Notes under the pieces: generated by a model
The model's database searches: none
What the model was told of the DNA's origin: nothing
The model's input: the letters and a program-made list of their open reading frames with translations, nothing else
Source of the DNA: Alterisphingorhabdus sp038748365
GTDB lineage: Bacteria > Pseudomonadota > Alphaproteobacteria > Sphingomonadales > Sphingomonadaceae
Length of the DNA: 64,000 bases
Assembly (NCBI GenBank): GCA_038748365.1
Contig: JBCDIZ010000005.1
Location: 124,001-188,000 of the forward strand
Direction of reading: 5' to 3'
Made by a program: the position numbers and the translations under genes
Part shown: one piece after another, positions 53,290 through 63,042 of the stretch
How the letters are laid out: every line of letters begins with the position of its first letter
Numbering within the stretch: position 1 is the stretch's first letter

Positions 53290-54540
53290 TCAGGCGTCGG
53301 CCGTTTCCGCTTGAGCTGCTTCGCGATCCCTTTGCGCCCGGCTCTTCTTTTCCGCAGCGGTCTTCAACTGGCCACAGGCGGCATCGATATCACGGCCGCG
53401 CGGCGTGCGCACAGGGGCGCTGATGCCGGCTTCGAAGACAATGCTGGAAAAGCGCTTGATGCGTTCGGGCGTCGAACATTCATAGGGCGTGCCGGGCCAT
53501 GGGTTAAACGGGATGAGGTTGACCTTGGCCGGGAGATCATATTGCTTGATCAGCCGCACCAGTTCATGCGCGTCTTCATCGCTGTCATTCTTGTCCTTAA
53601 GCATGACATATTCAAACGTAATGCGCCGCGCATTGTTGGCACGAGGATAGTCAGCGCAGGCTTTAAGCAGTTCATCGATGCCATATTTCTTGTTGATCGG
53701 GACAATCTCGTCGCGGATCGGTTTGGTCACTGCATGCAGCGATACTGCCAGATTAACCCCGATTTCCTCGCCCGCACGCGCCATTAACGGCACGATACCG
53801 CTGGTCGAAAGCGTAATTCGGCGGCGTGAGAGTGACAGCCCTTCCGGGTGCATCACAATGCGCATCGCATCGCGGACATTATCGAAATTATACAGCGGCT
53901 CGCCCATGCCCATCAGCACGATATTGGTCAGCAACCGGCCCCTTGGATCGTAATTGGCACCGCTATAGCCGCCACTATCGGCATCATCATCCAGACCGTC
54001 CATCACACCCTTTGGCCATTCGCCCAGCGCATCGCGGGCCAGCATCACCTGCCCGACAATCTCTCCGGGCGTCAGATTGCGCACCAGCCGCATCGTGCCA
54101 GTGGCGCAAAAGGTGCAATTGAGCGTGCACCCGACCTGACTGGATATGCATAAAGTGCCGCGATCAGCATCAGGGATGAAAACCATCTCGAAATCATGGC
54201 CATCATCGGTCTTGAGCAGCCACTTACGGGTGCCATCCTCGGAAATCTGGTCTTCAACCACATCGGGCCGACCAATTACGAAACGCTCGGCCAGCCATGG
54301 CCGCATTGTCTTGGCGATATCGGTCATTGCCGCGAAATCGCTGGTACCGCGATGGTAAATCCAATGAAATACCTGTTTTGACCGCAGCTTGGCCTGCCGC
54401 GTATCAAGGCCTGCCTCGGCGAAGAGGTCTCGAATCTGCTCTCGCTTAAGCCCCATAAGGTCAATACGCCCATCGGCACGCGCGGTCACATTGTCCGGGC
54501 GCGGCACGGGAACAGGGTCGATATGGCCGGGTATCTGCAT
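53290..54540 (-). CDS. rlmN: 23S rRNA (A2503-C2) / tRNA (A37-C2) methyltransferase
   Basis: RlmN is a radical-SAM enzyme. The cluster motif is CTLNCTFCATG, with QVFHWIYHRG before it, IVLMGMGEPLYN, and the C-terminal cysteine in DIDAACGQLKTA needed for methyl transfer. I chose ATG at 54540 (MQIPGHIDPV, 416 residues); an upstream frame to 54675 lacks family similarity. Confidence 0.95.
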   Translation of the reverse strand: MQIPGHIDPVPVPRPDNVTARADGRIDLMGLKREQIRDLFAEAGLDTRQAKLRSKQVFHWIYHRGTSDFAAMTDIAKTMRPWLAERFVIGRPDVVEDQISEDGTRKWLLKTDDGHDFEMVFIPDADRGTLCISSQVGCTLNCTFCATGTMRLVRNLTPGEIVGQVMLARDALGEWPKGVMDGLDDDADSGGYSGANYDPRGRLLTNIVLMGMGEPLYNFDNVRDAMRIVMHPEGLSLSRRRITLSTSGIVPLMARAGEEIGVNLAVSLHAVTKPIRDEIVPINKKYGIDELLKACADYPRANNARRITFEYVMLKDKNDSDEDAHELVRLIKQYDLPAKVNLIPFNPWPGTPYECSTPERIKRFSSIVFEAGISAPVRTPRGRDIDAACGQLKTAAEKKSRAQRDREAAQAETADA

Positions 54541-54663
54541 GGAGCGCCATATAGGCAAGGGGTGAGCGAAAGGGAAGTAGTCGCAGGCAAAGGCTGGCCA
54601 CATACCAATTTTTGCGCCAATATATCCTAAAGACAGCCATCCAGAATCAGGAGAGCATATCGC

Positions 54664-55392
54664 ATGACATTGCACCCGTTTGTGCAGATCAGAGGATTAA
54701 ATGGCGGAACCTCTCTGTTAGCACCGTTGCTGATCATAGGATTATTCACCCTTATGGCGACCGAGCCTGGTTTTGCTCAAAGCCGTCTTGGCGGGCAGCA
54801 GCAGCGCCAGCTAAAACCTCTTGAGTTAAAAAAAGTCGAACAAACCATTGAGCGCCAGCATCGTGAGGCGGATCAGGATCGCAACGGCTATCTCACGGTT
54901 GAGGAATTACGCGGCCAGATAGATGCAATGGCTCAAGCTATCGTCCAGGAGCGTTTTGGCAGAATTGATACTGACGGCAATTCTTCCCTTTCTTATGCCG
55001 AATTTTCTGCCTGGCAGCGTAGTCTTGGATCACAAGCTCTGGACAACAGCGCCGCGCGGTCCTTCAATCAGGCAATGGTGCCCAATAGCTTGCCTTTTAA
55101 AATTGAGGATCGCAAATTCGGTCGCATATTGCGAATGCTGGTCAAACCATTGAACGTTACGATATTGTCGCAAGCTGATGGCGATTATGACGGGCAGATC
55201 AGTGTCGAGGAACTGAAGATTGCCCAGAGCAAGCGTTTCAGGGAACTGGATGAGAATTCCGACGGTTTTCTGGTTCGCAGCGAATATCCCTCACGCGGCG
55301 GCAATCGACAGGATGGCGAGCCACAGGGCGAACGTCCACAGGGTGGGCGGCCTGAAGGCGGACGACCGCCTCCTCCTGGTGGCAGGAACTAA
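54664..55392 (+). CDS. Secreted EF-hand domain protein
   Basis: An N-terminal hydrophobic signal (LLAPLLIIGLFTLMATEPGFAQ) is followed by two pairs of EF-hand-like loops: DQDRNGYLTVEE, DTDGNSSLSYAE, DGDYDGQISVEE and DENSDGFLVRSE. The tail is a Gly/Pro/Arg-rich repeat (GEPQGERPQGGRPEGG). It probably binds Ca2+ outside the cytoplasm; no specific role visible. Length is 242 residues, divergent from rlmN. Confidence 0.85.
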   Translation: MTLHPFVQIRGLNGGTSLLAPLLIIGLFTLMATEPGFAQSRLGGQQQRQLKPLELKKVEQTIERQHREADQDRNGYLTVEELRGQIDAMAQAIVQERFGRIDTDGNSSLSYAEFSAWQRSLGSQALDNSAARSFNQAMVPNSLPFKIEDRKFGRILRMLVKPLNVTILSQADGDYDGQISVEELKIAQSKRFRELDENSDGFLVRSEYPSRGGNRQDGEPQGERPQGGRPEGGRPPPPGGRN

Positions 55393-55426
55393 TGCAAGCC
55401 AAGGTCATAATACTAGGCTCCAAGCC

Positions 55427-55918
55427 CTAGCGTCGTGCACATGCCAGCGCCGCTGCATCCATCGCGGTTGCCGCGCCGGGCAGAGTGTAGCGATCGATAA
55501 TTCTTCCGCCACTGGCGCTACGTGCGCGGATGGTCATGCTCCGGGCTGATCGTATTGCAGCTATGATAGCGGCATCGCCTGATTTGTCCTTTGCCCAGAC
55601 ATCGCCATCACCGCCGGTGAGGGTAAAGCGGCGATTGCCCACGGTCAGCGCAACCTCACTATCATCTGCAAGTGCTCGGCTGAGGCGGAAATGCACCTGA
55701 CCACGCACCTGACGCTTTGGCCACCAGCCAATGCTGGCATAGGCTTCATAGCGTGATCGCCCATTGATCTGTGCCGGCTTGGCAATGGCGTAGCAGCGGT
55801 TGATATCCGCATCGCGAAACGCACCCCAGCTTTCAAATACGCCCAAGCTATCTTTAGCCAGAACGGGCGCAGTGATTGCTATCGCTGTCATTGCGCTAAT
55901 CGACCAAAAGTGACGCAT
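55427..55918 (-). CDS. Exported hypothetical protein, possibly IalB-like
   Basis: A signal peptide (MRHFWSISAMTAIAITAPVLA) is followed by a beta-rich domain with LGVFESWGAFRDADINRCYAIAKP and VALTVGNRRFTLTGGDGDVWAKD. The W-G-A-F-x-D...C-Y-A start recalls the invasion-associated locus B family, but the match is weak. Length is 163 residues, one base from the phosphatase gene on the same strand. Confidence 0.65.
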   Translation of the reverse strand: MRHFWSISAMTAIAITAPVLAKDSLGVFESWGAFRDADINRCYAIAKPAQINGRSRYEAYASIGWWPKRQVRGQVHFRLSRALADDSEVALTVGNRRFTLTGGDGDVWAKDKSGDAAIIAAIRSARSMTIRARSASGGRIIDRYTLPGAATAMDAAALACARR

Positions 55919-55919
55919 A

Positions 55920-56564
55920 TCAGGCGCGCTCTCCGCCGGTGCCGGTCACAACCACATGCTCTTTGCCATTCTCAATACAGGTCACGGAGCCTTGCGGCAG
56001 GCCGGGTGCAATCGGTGCGCCATGGACCGGGTCTGCCTCCAGCCCGAGCAGCACCCCGCGCAAAACCCGGCTGGAAATGCCATGCATGATGATCAGCTTA
56101 TCGCCCGGCGCACCGCCATGCTCTACGGCCCAGTTGCTTACGCGTTCGGCAATGTCTGGGTAATTCTCACCATCGGGGGCAGGGGTCAGCAATCGCGTTT
56201 CCATATCGACAATCGGCCCATATTCTTCGCTGACATCGGCATAATAGCGACCGCCCCAGCAACCCATGCCGATTTCCACCAGCCGCGTATCGCTTCGTGC
56301 CTTGTGCCAGTCCAGTTCCAGATGCTCGGCAATCACCGCCAATGTCTGCAAAGCACGTCCGGTTTCCGAGGCCCAGAGGGTGAGGGGAGGTTTCGCGCCC
56401 AGAACTTCGCGCAGTGCGGCACCCATGTCATCGGCTTGGGCAAATCCGGCACGGGTTAAAGGTGTATGGAGCGTCTCCCCTTGCAACCGCGCCGCCGCAT
56501 TGAACACGGTTTCGCCATGACGGGCGATAAACAGGCGGTCTGTGATTTTGGGGATATGGGGCAT
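55920..56564 (-). CDS. Histidine phosphatase family protein
   Basis: Phosphoglycerate-mutase-like fold with the catalytic RHG motif (FIARHGETVFNAAARLQGE), a second arginine/glutamate (WASETGRALQTLAVI) and a late histidine (KLIIMHGISSRVLRG). I chose ATG at 56564 (MPHIPKIT, 214 residues). Substrate not predictable. Confidence 0.88.
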   Translation of the reverse strand: MPHIPKITDRLFIARHGETVFNAAARLQGETLHTPLTRAGFAQADDMGAALREVLGAKPPLTLWASETGRALQTLAVIAEHLELDWHKARSDTRLVEIGMGCWGGRYYADVSEEYGPIVDMETRLLTPAPDGENYPDIAERVSNWAVEHGGAPGDKLIIMHGISSRVLRGVLLGLEADPVHGAPIAPGLPQGSVTCIENGKEHVVVTGTGGERA

Positions 56565-56595
56565 AGATTTGTTCCGGGGCCATAACAAAACCGCA

Positions 56596-56668
56596 GCCCT
56601 GAGCCTGTCGAAGGGCGCTTCTCGGCTTGGTGAGATACTGAGAAGCGGGCTTCGACAGGCTCAGCCCT
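56596..56668. repeat. Inverted repeat between the phosphatase and rimO genes
   Basis: GCCCTGAGCCTGTCGAAG and CTTCGACAGGCTCAGCCCT are inverted, with GCGCTTCTC/GAGAAGC continuing the pairing inward. It belongs to the family with the TTCGACARGCTCAG core and lies in a divergent intergenic region of about 210 bases. Confidence 0.85.
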
Positions 56669-56777
56669 AACGGTATTGGTTGCTCGATATGTTATCTAGT
56701 GGCGCAGTTGGCCAATCCTGACAACCCATTCAATCACACGTGACAAATCACTTCAATCCGCGTATGGGCGCGCTTTC

Positions 56778-58202
56778 ATGAAACAGGATAGCATCACTCT
56801 ACCGCGCCCGAAGCGCATTGAGGAACCGCCCAAAGTGGGCATGGTATCGCTTGGCTGCCCCAAGGCGCTGGTTGATTCTGAGCGTATCCTGACCAAGCTG
56901 CGCGCCGATGGCTATGACATGTCGCCCGATTATGCCGGGGCCGATGTGGTGTTGGTCAACACCTGCGGTTTTCTCGACAGCGCCAAGGAAGAGAGCCTTG
57001 AGGCGATTGGCGAGGCGATGGCGGAGAATGGCCGGGTGATTGTCACCGGCTGCATGGGCAAAGAGGCTGATGTCATCCGCGACCGCTTCCCCGATGTGCT
57101 GGCGGTCACCGGGGCGGCGCAATATGAGGATGTGGTTGGTGCGGTGCATGAGGCGGCGCCACCGGCACGGGGCGAATATATCGATCTGATCCCGCAGGCA
57201 GACCCTGACGCGCGCACCCGCCATGGCGGATTGAAGCTGACGCCGCGCCATTATGGCTATCTCAAGATTTCCGAGGGCTGCAATCATCGCTGTTCCTTCT
57301 GCATCATCCCGCAATTGCGTGGCGATCTGGTGAGCCGCCGTGTCGATGCAGTGCTGCGCGAGGCAGAAAAACTGGTCGCAGCGGGCACCAGCGAATTGCT
57401 GGTTATCAGTCAGGATACCTCAGCCTATGGCGTTGATAATCGCCATGAGACGCGGATGTGGAAGGGCCGTGAAACCCGCGCGCATATGACTGACCTGGCG
57501 CGCGAACTGGGCCAGCTCCGCACCGCTGAGGGCAGGGCGCCATGGGTGCGCTTGCATTATGTCTATCCCTATCCGCATGTCGATAAAGTCATCCCGCTGA
57601 TGGCTGATGGTGTGTTGACGCCCTATCTCGACATTCCTTTCCAGCATGCTGCGCCATCGGTGCTGAAACGGATGAAGCGCCCGGCCAACGAGGCCAAGGT
57701 GTTGGATCGAGTAAAACGCTGGCGCGATATTTGTCCCGATCTCACCATTCGTTCGACCTTTGTTGTCGGCTTTCCCGGTGAGACCGAAGAGGACTTCCAA
57801 TATCTGCTCGACTGGCTCGATGAAGCGCAACTCGACCGCGTCGGCGGCTTCCGCTTCGAGCCGGTCGAAGGCGCCACCGCCAATGCGCTCGACAATCCGG
57901 TGCCGGAAGAACTGAAAGAGGAACGCTATCAGCGACTGATGGAAAAAACCGCCGCGATCAGTGCCGCCCGATTGCAAGCCAAGGTCGGGCGCACCCTGCC
58001 GGTGATTATCGACGAGGTCGGCGAGGCGGATGAAGACGGCTCTATCGGCGCAACCGGCCGTTCACAGGCTGATGCACCGAGCATTGATGGCGAGGTATTC
58101 CTGCGCGATGTCGCCCCGGATTTGGCGGTCGGTGATATCATCGACGCAACCATAGAAGACGCCGATGCACATGATCTTTATGGAGCACCAACGTCCATCT
58201 GA
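56778..58202 (+). CDS. rimO: Ribosomal protein S12 methylthiotransferase
   Basis: RimO methylthiolates Asp88/89 of ribosomal protein S12. The N-terminal cluster domain has VSLGCPKALVDSERI, NTCGFLDSAKEESLE and VTGCMGKE. The radical-SAM motif is CNHRCSFCIIPQLRG, and a TRAM domain follows at the C-terminus. Length is 474 residues. Starts MKQDSITLPRPKR. Confidence 0.95.
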   Translation: MKQDSITLPRPKRIEEPPKVGMVSLGCPKALVDSERILTKLRADGYDMSPDYAGADVVLVNTCGFLDSAKEESLEAIGEAMAENGRVIVTGCMGKEADVIRDRFPDVLAVTGAAQYEDVVGAVHEAAPPARGEYIDLIPQADPDARTRHGGLKLTPRHYGYLKISEGCNHRCSFCIIPQLRGDLVSRRVDAVLREAEKLVAAGTSELLVISQDTSAYGVDNRHETRMWKGRETRAHMTDLARELGQLRTAEGRAPWVRLHYVYPYPHVDKVIPLMADGVLTPYLDIPFQHAAPSVLKRMKRPANEAKVLDRVKRWRDICPDLTIRSTFVVGFPGETEEDFQYLLDWLDEAQLDRVGGFRFEPVEGATANALDNPVPEELKEERYQRLMEKTAAISAARLQAKVGRTLPVIIDEVGEADEDGSIGATGRSQADAPSIDGEVFLRDVAPDLAVGDIIDATIEDADAHDLYGAPTSI

Positions 58203-58295
58203 ACATTGCTTGATCATCAGGCGCGTTTGCATTCTTTGCGCTTTTTTCCTGCCAATCCTGACGATAGTGTAAACCGGGTTCACAGGGGATTCGGC

Positions 58296-59129
58296 ATGTT
58301 CAGAATAGCGATCATAGCGGTATGTTTTGCCATATTGGCTGGGTGTTCCAGCAAAGAGCCTGATCAGGAAGCGATTGACTCGGCGGTTGAGCAGGCGCTT
58401 GCGGAGCGCGATCGCGAGGATGCAGCGCGCTACAACACCATGACGCAAGAAGAGCAAGATGGCGACGCGCAAGACGACGAAAATTCACCGGAAGAAGAAC
58501 CGCAAAAAACCAGCTATTCCACCGAGAGTCTGCGTGACGGCTATTCCAAAGACATGGGTAGCCCTTATTGGATGTGCACCCGCACCCTATCAATAGTAGG
58601 CGAACATTGCGGCTGCATGGTCAACCGCGCGACCGATGCCGGTATTCCTAACGCGGCGCAAGTCGGCATGTTCGGCGGCGATGGCAAGCGCGCAACCGAG
58701 GCACAGGCCGAGAAATTCACCCGGATTGTGCGCTCCTGTTCTGGCTACAACATCACTGTGCGCGGTACGAAAGCCAGCCAGGAAGCGGATGAGGTCAAAG
58801 TTGTTTCTGACGAGACAAAGGCTTCTGGAAAGGGACGCGTGGTCACTTGCGAGTTTGAGAGTGTTCGTGATCGCTATAAGGGCCCATGCGAGTTTGTCAT
58901 GGGGCCCGGTGGCAGCTTCACCACGCGCAGCCTCGATGGCCCCTATTATGGCAATGTCTATGATATAAACCTTATCGTTGAATCGCGCGGGGTCGGCTCG
59001 CTTGTCTTTATGTGGCCGGACGTGCGGGGTGATCGAACGATCATGCGTCAGTCAAATTCTGCCGTACAACGGGACCAATCTGATCGCGCCTGTTGGAGCA
59101 ATGCTCAGATCCGTTTTTGCGCGCGATAG
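58296..59129 (+). CDS. Lipoprotein of unknown function
   Basis: The protein starts MFRIAIIAVCFAILAGCSSK with a lipobox cysteine, followed by an acidic region (EQALAERDREDAARYNTMTQEEQDGDAQ) and a C-terminal domain with three or four cysteines (YWMCTRTLSIVGEHCGCMVNRATDAGI). Not a family I recognise. ATG at 58296 with GGGG upstream gives 277 residues. Confidence 0.75.
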   Translation: MFRIAIIAVCFAILAGCSSKEPDQEAIDSAVEQALAERDREDAARYNTMTQEEQDGDAQDDENSPEEEPQKTSYSTESLRDGYSKDMGSPYWMCTRTLSIVGEHCGCMVNRATDAGIPNAAQVGMFGGDGKRATEAQAEKFTRIVRSCSGYNITVRGTKASQEADEVKVVSDETKASGKGRVVTCEFESVRDRYKGPCEFVMGPGGSFTTRSLDGPYYGNVYDINLIVESRGVGSLVFMWPDVRGDRTIMRQSNSAVQRDQSDRACWSNAQIRFCAR

Positions 59130-59292
59130 CGAAAATCCGATCAACCCCTGCTGCGCTTTCTCTGATCGCGGTGCTTTTAACTAACTGGTTAAATCATTGC
59201 ATCGCTGCCCATGCTGCGGCATAGTCACACAGATGTCAGTAACAACATGCCGTGAGAGCATGGTCTGATCCAAAGTCTTTGGAGAGTGAAGA

Positions 59293-60798
59293 ATGGCTGA
59301 GCAAATCGTTGATGTTCTGATCGCAGGCGCCGGGATTTCCGGCATTGGCATGGCGGTGCATTTGAAGCAGCAATGCCCGGGCCGCAGCTTTGCGATGATT
59401 GAGCAGCGCGATGATCTGGGCGGCACTTGGAACCTGTTCCAATATCCCGGCATCCGTTCGGATAGCGATATGCATACGCTGGGTTTCGAGTTTGAGCCAT
59501 GGCGCGAGCAAAAGGCGATTGCAGATGGTCCGTCGATCCTGAAATATCTGCACCACATCACCGACAAGCATGGCCTTCGCCCACATATGCATTTTGGCCA
59601 TAAAATCCTCTCGGCCAGTTGGTCGAGCGAGGAAGCGCTCTGGACCCTGACGGTTGAAACCAAAGACGGCACCAGCGAGATGAAGGGCCGGTTCCTCTAT
59701 ATGGGCACCGGCTATTATGACTATGATCAAGGCTATGATCCGGTGTTTGAAGGGCGTGAGGATTTTGCTGGACAAATTATCCATCCGCAATTCTGGCCCA
59801 AGGATCTGGACTATAGCGGCAAGAAGGTTGTTGTCATTGGTTCGGGTGCAACAGCAGTAACGCTGGTTCCCAATATGGCCGATACCGCAGGCCATGTGAC
59901 CATGTTGCAGCGAACGCCGACATGGTATGCGGTACGCCCGGCCAAGGATGCCATCGCCAATTTCCTGCGCGCGATCATGCCTGACCAATGGGCCTATAAT
60001 ATCATCCGCAAGCGCAATGTCTGGCTGCAAGACTGGTTCTTCAAACGCGCCAAAAATAAGCCCGATAGCGTCGCCAAGAACCTGATGAAAAAGGTCAAAA
60101 AGCCGCTCGGCCGGGAGCCGGATTCGCAAACCTTTACGCCGCCCTATAATCCATGGGATCAGCGGCTGTGTCTGGTGCCCGATGGCGATATGTTCATCGC
60201 CATGCGAGAGGGCCGGGCGAGCATTGTCACCGATCATATCGAGCGCTTCACCAAATCCGGCATTCAGCTCAAATCGGGCGACCATCTCGATGCCGATATC
60301 ATTGTCACCGCGACCGGCCTAAAACTGGCCATGGCGGGGAAAGTGGCGTTCAGCGTCGATGGTCAGACGACCGACTTTACCGACCGTTTCTATTATAAGG
60401 GCTGCATGTTCTCCAATGTGCCCAATATGGCGATTGTCTTCGGTTATCTGAATGCGTCCTGGACGCTGAAAGTCGATATTGTCGCCAATTATGTCTGTCG
60501 CATATTGAACCGGATGCAGCAGCAGGGGGATAGCATTGTCGTGCCGCAGCTCGATGACCCCGATGCAGTGCCGGAGGAACAAGACCTGTTTGTCGGCTTT
60601 TCCTCGGGCTATGTCCAGCGCGCCAGCAGCATATTGCCCAAGCAGGGCGCGGAGATGCCGTGGCGGCTGACGCAGGATTATCTGTTTGAGCGCAATGTAC
60701 TGCTCAATGAACCACTGGATGACGGTGTTCTGACCTTCCGCAATGCTGGTGCTGTGGCACAGCCCGAGGCCGAACCGATAGCGGAGGCTGCGGAGTAG
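59293..60798 (+). CDS. Flavin-containing (Baeyer-Villiger-type) monooxygenase
   Basis: FAD/NADPH monooxygenase, 501 residues: GAGISGIGMAVHLKQQ, GGTWNLFQYPGIRSDSDMHTLG, the Baeyer-Villiger fingerprint FAGQIIHPQFWP, and a second dinucleotide motif VVVIGSGATAVTLVPNM. Probably oxidises a ketone or related organic substrate; which one cannot be told. The TGGAGAG upstream of ATG 59293 supports the start. Confidence 0.9.
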   Translation: MAEQIVDVLIAGAGISGIGMAVHLKQQCPGRSFAMIEQRDDLGGTWNLFQYPGIRSDSDMHTLGFEFEPWREQKAIADGPSILKYLHHITDKHGLRPHMHFGHKILSASWSSEEALWTLTVETKDGTSEMKGRFLYMGTGYYDYDQGYDPVFEGREDFAGQIIHPQFWPKDLDYSGKKVVVIGSGATAVTLVPNMADTAGHVTMLQRTPTWYAVRPAKDAIANFLRAIMPDQWAYNIIRKRNVWLQDWFFKRAKNKPDSVAKNLMKKVKKPLGREPDSQTFTPPYNPWDQRLCLVPDGDMFIAMREGRASIVTDHIERFTKSGIQLKSGDHLDADIIVTATGLKLAMAGKVAFSVDGQTTDFTDRFYYKGCMFSNVPNMAIVFGYLNASWTLKVDIVANYVCRILNRMQQQGDSIVVPQLDDPDAVPEEQDLFVGFSSGYVQRASSILPKQGAEMPWRLTQDYLFERNVLLNEPLDDGVLTFRNAGAVAQPEAEPIAEAAE

Positions 60799-60816
60799 GG
60801 TTTCCTACCCGGAACG

Positions 60817-60931
60817 GGGAGGGGCACCTTCAGCGTTTTACAATGCTTCTGATATTCTCCGTTTTTCAGTCGGTCTGGAAAAAAGCGCGCTCATCTTCGA
60901 TAAATTCGGAACATGCCGAGGGTGCCCCTCC
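60817..60931. repeat. Palindromic repeat between the monooxygenase and aminopeptidase genes
   Basis: GGAGGGGCACC (60818-60828) is the reverse complement of GGTGCCCCTCC (60921-60931), enclosing about 90 bases, followed by a small hairpin ACCGCCTCCGGCGGT. A degenerate copy of the element found in bchB and at 62441-62594. Confidence 0.7.
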
Positions 60932-61045
60932 ACCGCCTCCGGCGGTTCCCCTCGCCCAAGGGGGGGGGATTTATTTCACCAACCGCGAACAAACAAATCC
61001 CAATTACCCTTTTGCCTCAGCAGCAAAACGCACTATCTGTGCTGA

Positions 61046-62437
61046 ATGATTGATTTTGCTCGCCTTATCGCGGCCGATAGTGGCCAGAATGCCACCCCGA
61101 TAACCTGTCTCACAGCGGATCAGCTTGATGATTGGATCACGCAACAGCCCGATACAGTGCGCAGCTTTGTCAGGGCAGCAGGGTTTGCCGCCAAGCCGCA
61201 TGAATATGTGTTGGTGCCTGAAGGAAAAGGCGATGCATTGCGCGTGGTTGCAGGCGTGACCGATAGCGACACATTGGCGGTCTGGTCGCTGGCAAAGCTG
61301 GCGGAAGTTCTGCCCGAGGGGCATTATCGACTTGATGACGATTTAACGCCGGGGCGGGCCGTCATTGGCTGGTGTCTCGCCCAGCATAAATTTAACCGCT
61401 ATCTTTCCAATGGCGATGACAAAGGCCCGCGTGTCCTCCTCACCGACAAGCTGCCCAATGCCGAGGCGTGCATGGCCGAGGCTGGCGCTACGGCGCTGGT
61501 GCGTGATATGGTGAATACGCCGGCTGAGGATATGGGCCCGGCAATGCTGGAGAAGCTGGCCGAAAAGGCTGCTGATGCTTACGGAGCCAAGCTAATAGTA
61601 ACCCGCGGCGATGCGCTGGAGCAGGGCTATCCCATGATCCATGCGGTTGGTCGTGCCTCAAGCCGCGCCCATGCGCCGCGTCTGATTGAATTGGAATGGG
61701 GCAAGGAAGATCATCCGCGTCTCGCTATCGTTGGCAAGGGCGTATGCTTTGATAGCGGCGGCCTGGATATCAAAAGCGCGGTCGGCATGCGGCTGATGAA
61801 AAAGGATATGGGCGGCGCAGCGCACGCATTGGCGCTGGCGCATCTGGTGATGGGGGCGAAACTGCCGGTGCGGTTGCATCTGCTGATCCCGGCGGTGGAG
61901 AACGGCATTGCGGCAGGCGCGTTCCGACCCGGCGATATTCTTACCAGCCGCAAGGGCGACAGTGTCGAGATCGGCAATACTGACGCCGAAGGCCGTCTGG
62001 TGCTGGGCGACGCTCTGACCAAGGCGGGCGAAGATGACCCGGAACTGGTGATCGACTTCGCAACGCTCACCGGCGCGGCACGGATTGCGCTCGGTCCCGA
62101 TCTCCCAGCGATGTTTTGCGATAGTGAAGATGTTGCCAGCGGCTTGCATGACGCGGGACGCGATGTTGGCGACCCTATGTGGCGCCTGCCGCTCTGGGAT
62201 GACTATGCCGATATGCTGAAAACACCGGTTGCCGATATCAATAATAGCGGTGGTGCTTTTGCCGGATCAATAACGGCTGCTTTGTTCCTTAAACGCTTTG
62301 CCCCGGCCAATGGCGATTGGGTGCATTTCGACACCTTTGCCTGGCGACCGACAGCACGACCCGGCCAGTCACAGGGCGGCGAGGCGCTGGGCTTGCGCGC
62401 AAGCTGGAGATATTTGCAGCAGCGATTTAGACAGTAA
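61046..62437 (+). CDS. M17 family leucyl aminopeptidase
   Basis: A metallo-aminopeptidase of 463 residues. The C-terminal catalytic domain has the metal and active-site motifs VGKGVCFDSGGLDIKSAVGMRLMKKDMGGAAHA and NTDAEGRLVLGDAL. The N-terminal domain is divergent from PepA. Starts MIDFARLIAADS. A general peptide-turnover enzyme. Confidence 0.92.
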   Translation: MIDFARLIAADSGQNATPITCLTADQLDDWITQQPDTVRSFVRAAGFAAKPHEYVLVPEGKGDALRVVAGVTDSDTLAVWSLAKLAEVLPEGHYRLDDDLTPGRAVIGWCLAQHKFNRYLSNGDDKGPRVLLTDKLPNAEACMAEAGATALVRDMVNTPAEDMGPAMLEKLAEKAADAYGAKLIVTRGDALEQGYPMIHAVGRASSRAHAPRLIELEWGKEDHPRLAIVGKGVCFDSGGLDIKSAVGMRLMKKDMGGAAHALALAHLVMGAKLPVRLHLLIPAVENGIAAGAFRPGDILTSRKGDSVEIGNTDAEGRLVLGDALTKAGEDDPELVIDFATLTGAARIALGPDLPAMFCDSEDVASGLHDAGRDVGDPMWRLPLWDDYADMLKTPVADINNSGGAFAGSITAALFLKRFAPANGDWVHFDTFAWRPTARPGQSQGGEALGLRASWRYLQQRFRQ

Positions 62438-62440
62438 CCT

Positions 62441-62594
62441 AATCCTCCCCGGGACGGGGAGGGGGACCACCGAAGGTGGTGGAGGGGGCAGGCCGCTAGG
62501 CACGGCGCAAGTGGAAATCCCCCTCCGCCCCGCCTTCGTCCTTCGATAAGCTCAGGACTACGGCGCGCCACCTCCCCGTAAACGGGGAGGATTT
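62441..62594. repeat. Composite palindromic repeat after the aminopeptidase gene
   Basis: Outer arms AATCCTCCCC (62441-62450) and GGGGAGGATT (62585-62594). Inside are ACCACCGAAGGTGGT and a CCTTCGATAAGCTCAGG copy. The left half matches the element in bchB (16420-16585) closely, including GGGGAGGGGGACCA and TGGTGGAGGGGG. The rest of 62595-62679 shows nothing identifiable. Confidence 0.85.
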
Positions 62595-62679
62595 TATTAC
62601 CACCATGTAACCATCATCAATTTCTGTCCGAACCTTCTCATGAAATCGCCGAATAGGCTCTAACGGTTTGGATAAGAGA

Positions 62680-63042
62680 ATGACGATGATAGCACAGTGG
62701 ATGCATGGCTTGGTCAATTATGTGCGGGCCGCTGAGCCGGACCTTACCAACCGGCAATTGGCGGTTCTGATGCTGGTGCATTATGAACCCGGCCCGCATA
62801 CGGTGCGCGGATTGGCCGAGCGGTTGAATGTCTCCAAACCGGTGATTACACGCGCTCTGGACAAGCTCGCCAATTTGGGCTTTCTAGCACGGCAGGCGGA
62901 TGAAACGGATGGCCGCAATGTCTTCATTGTCGCCACCACCAATGGGGGGCAATTCCTTGCCAAGTTCGAAGACTATTTCGGAAAAGACGCAAGCGAACGT
63001 GCCGCTTTTGCCAGTAACAACGGAATCATGCTCCACCACTGA
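62680..63042 (+). CDS. MarR-family transcriptional regulator
   Basis: Winged-helix protein with LTNRQLAVLMLVHYEPGPHTVRGLAERLNVSKPVITRALDKLANLGFLARQADETDGRNVFIVATTNGG. Short at 120 residues, ending with a brief helical tail, so it may lack part of the usual MarR dimerisation region. ATG at 62680 has only a weak ribosome site. The next gene overlaps its end. Confidence 0.85.
   Translation: MTMIAQWMHGLVNYVRAAEPDLTNRQLAVLMLVHYEPGPHTVRGLAERLNVSKPVITRALDKLANLGFLARQADETDGRNVFIVATTNGGQFLAKFEDYFGKDASERAAFASNNGIMLHH

Noticed and set aside
53290..54675. Longer rlmN from 54675
   Set aside because: The first 45 codons show no family similarity; MQIPGHID at 54540 fits better.
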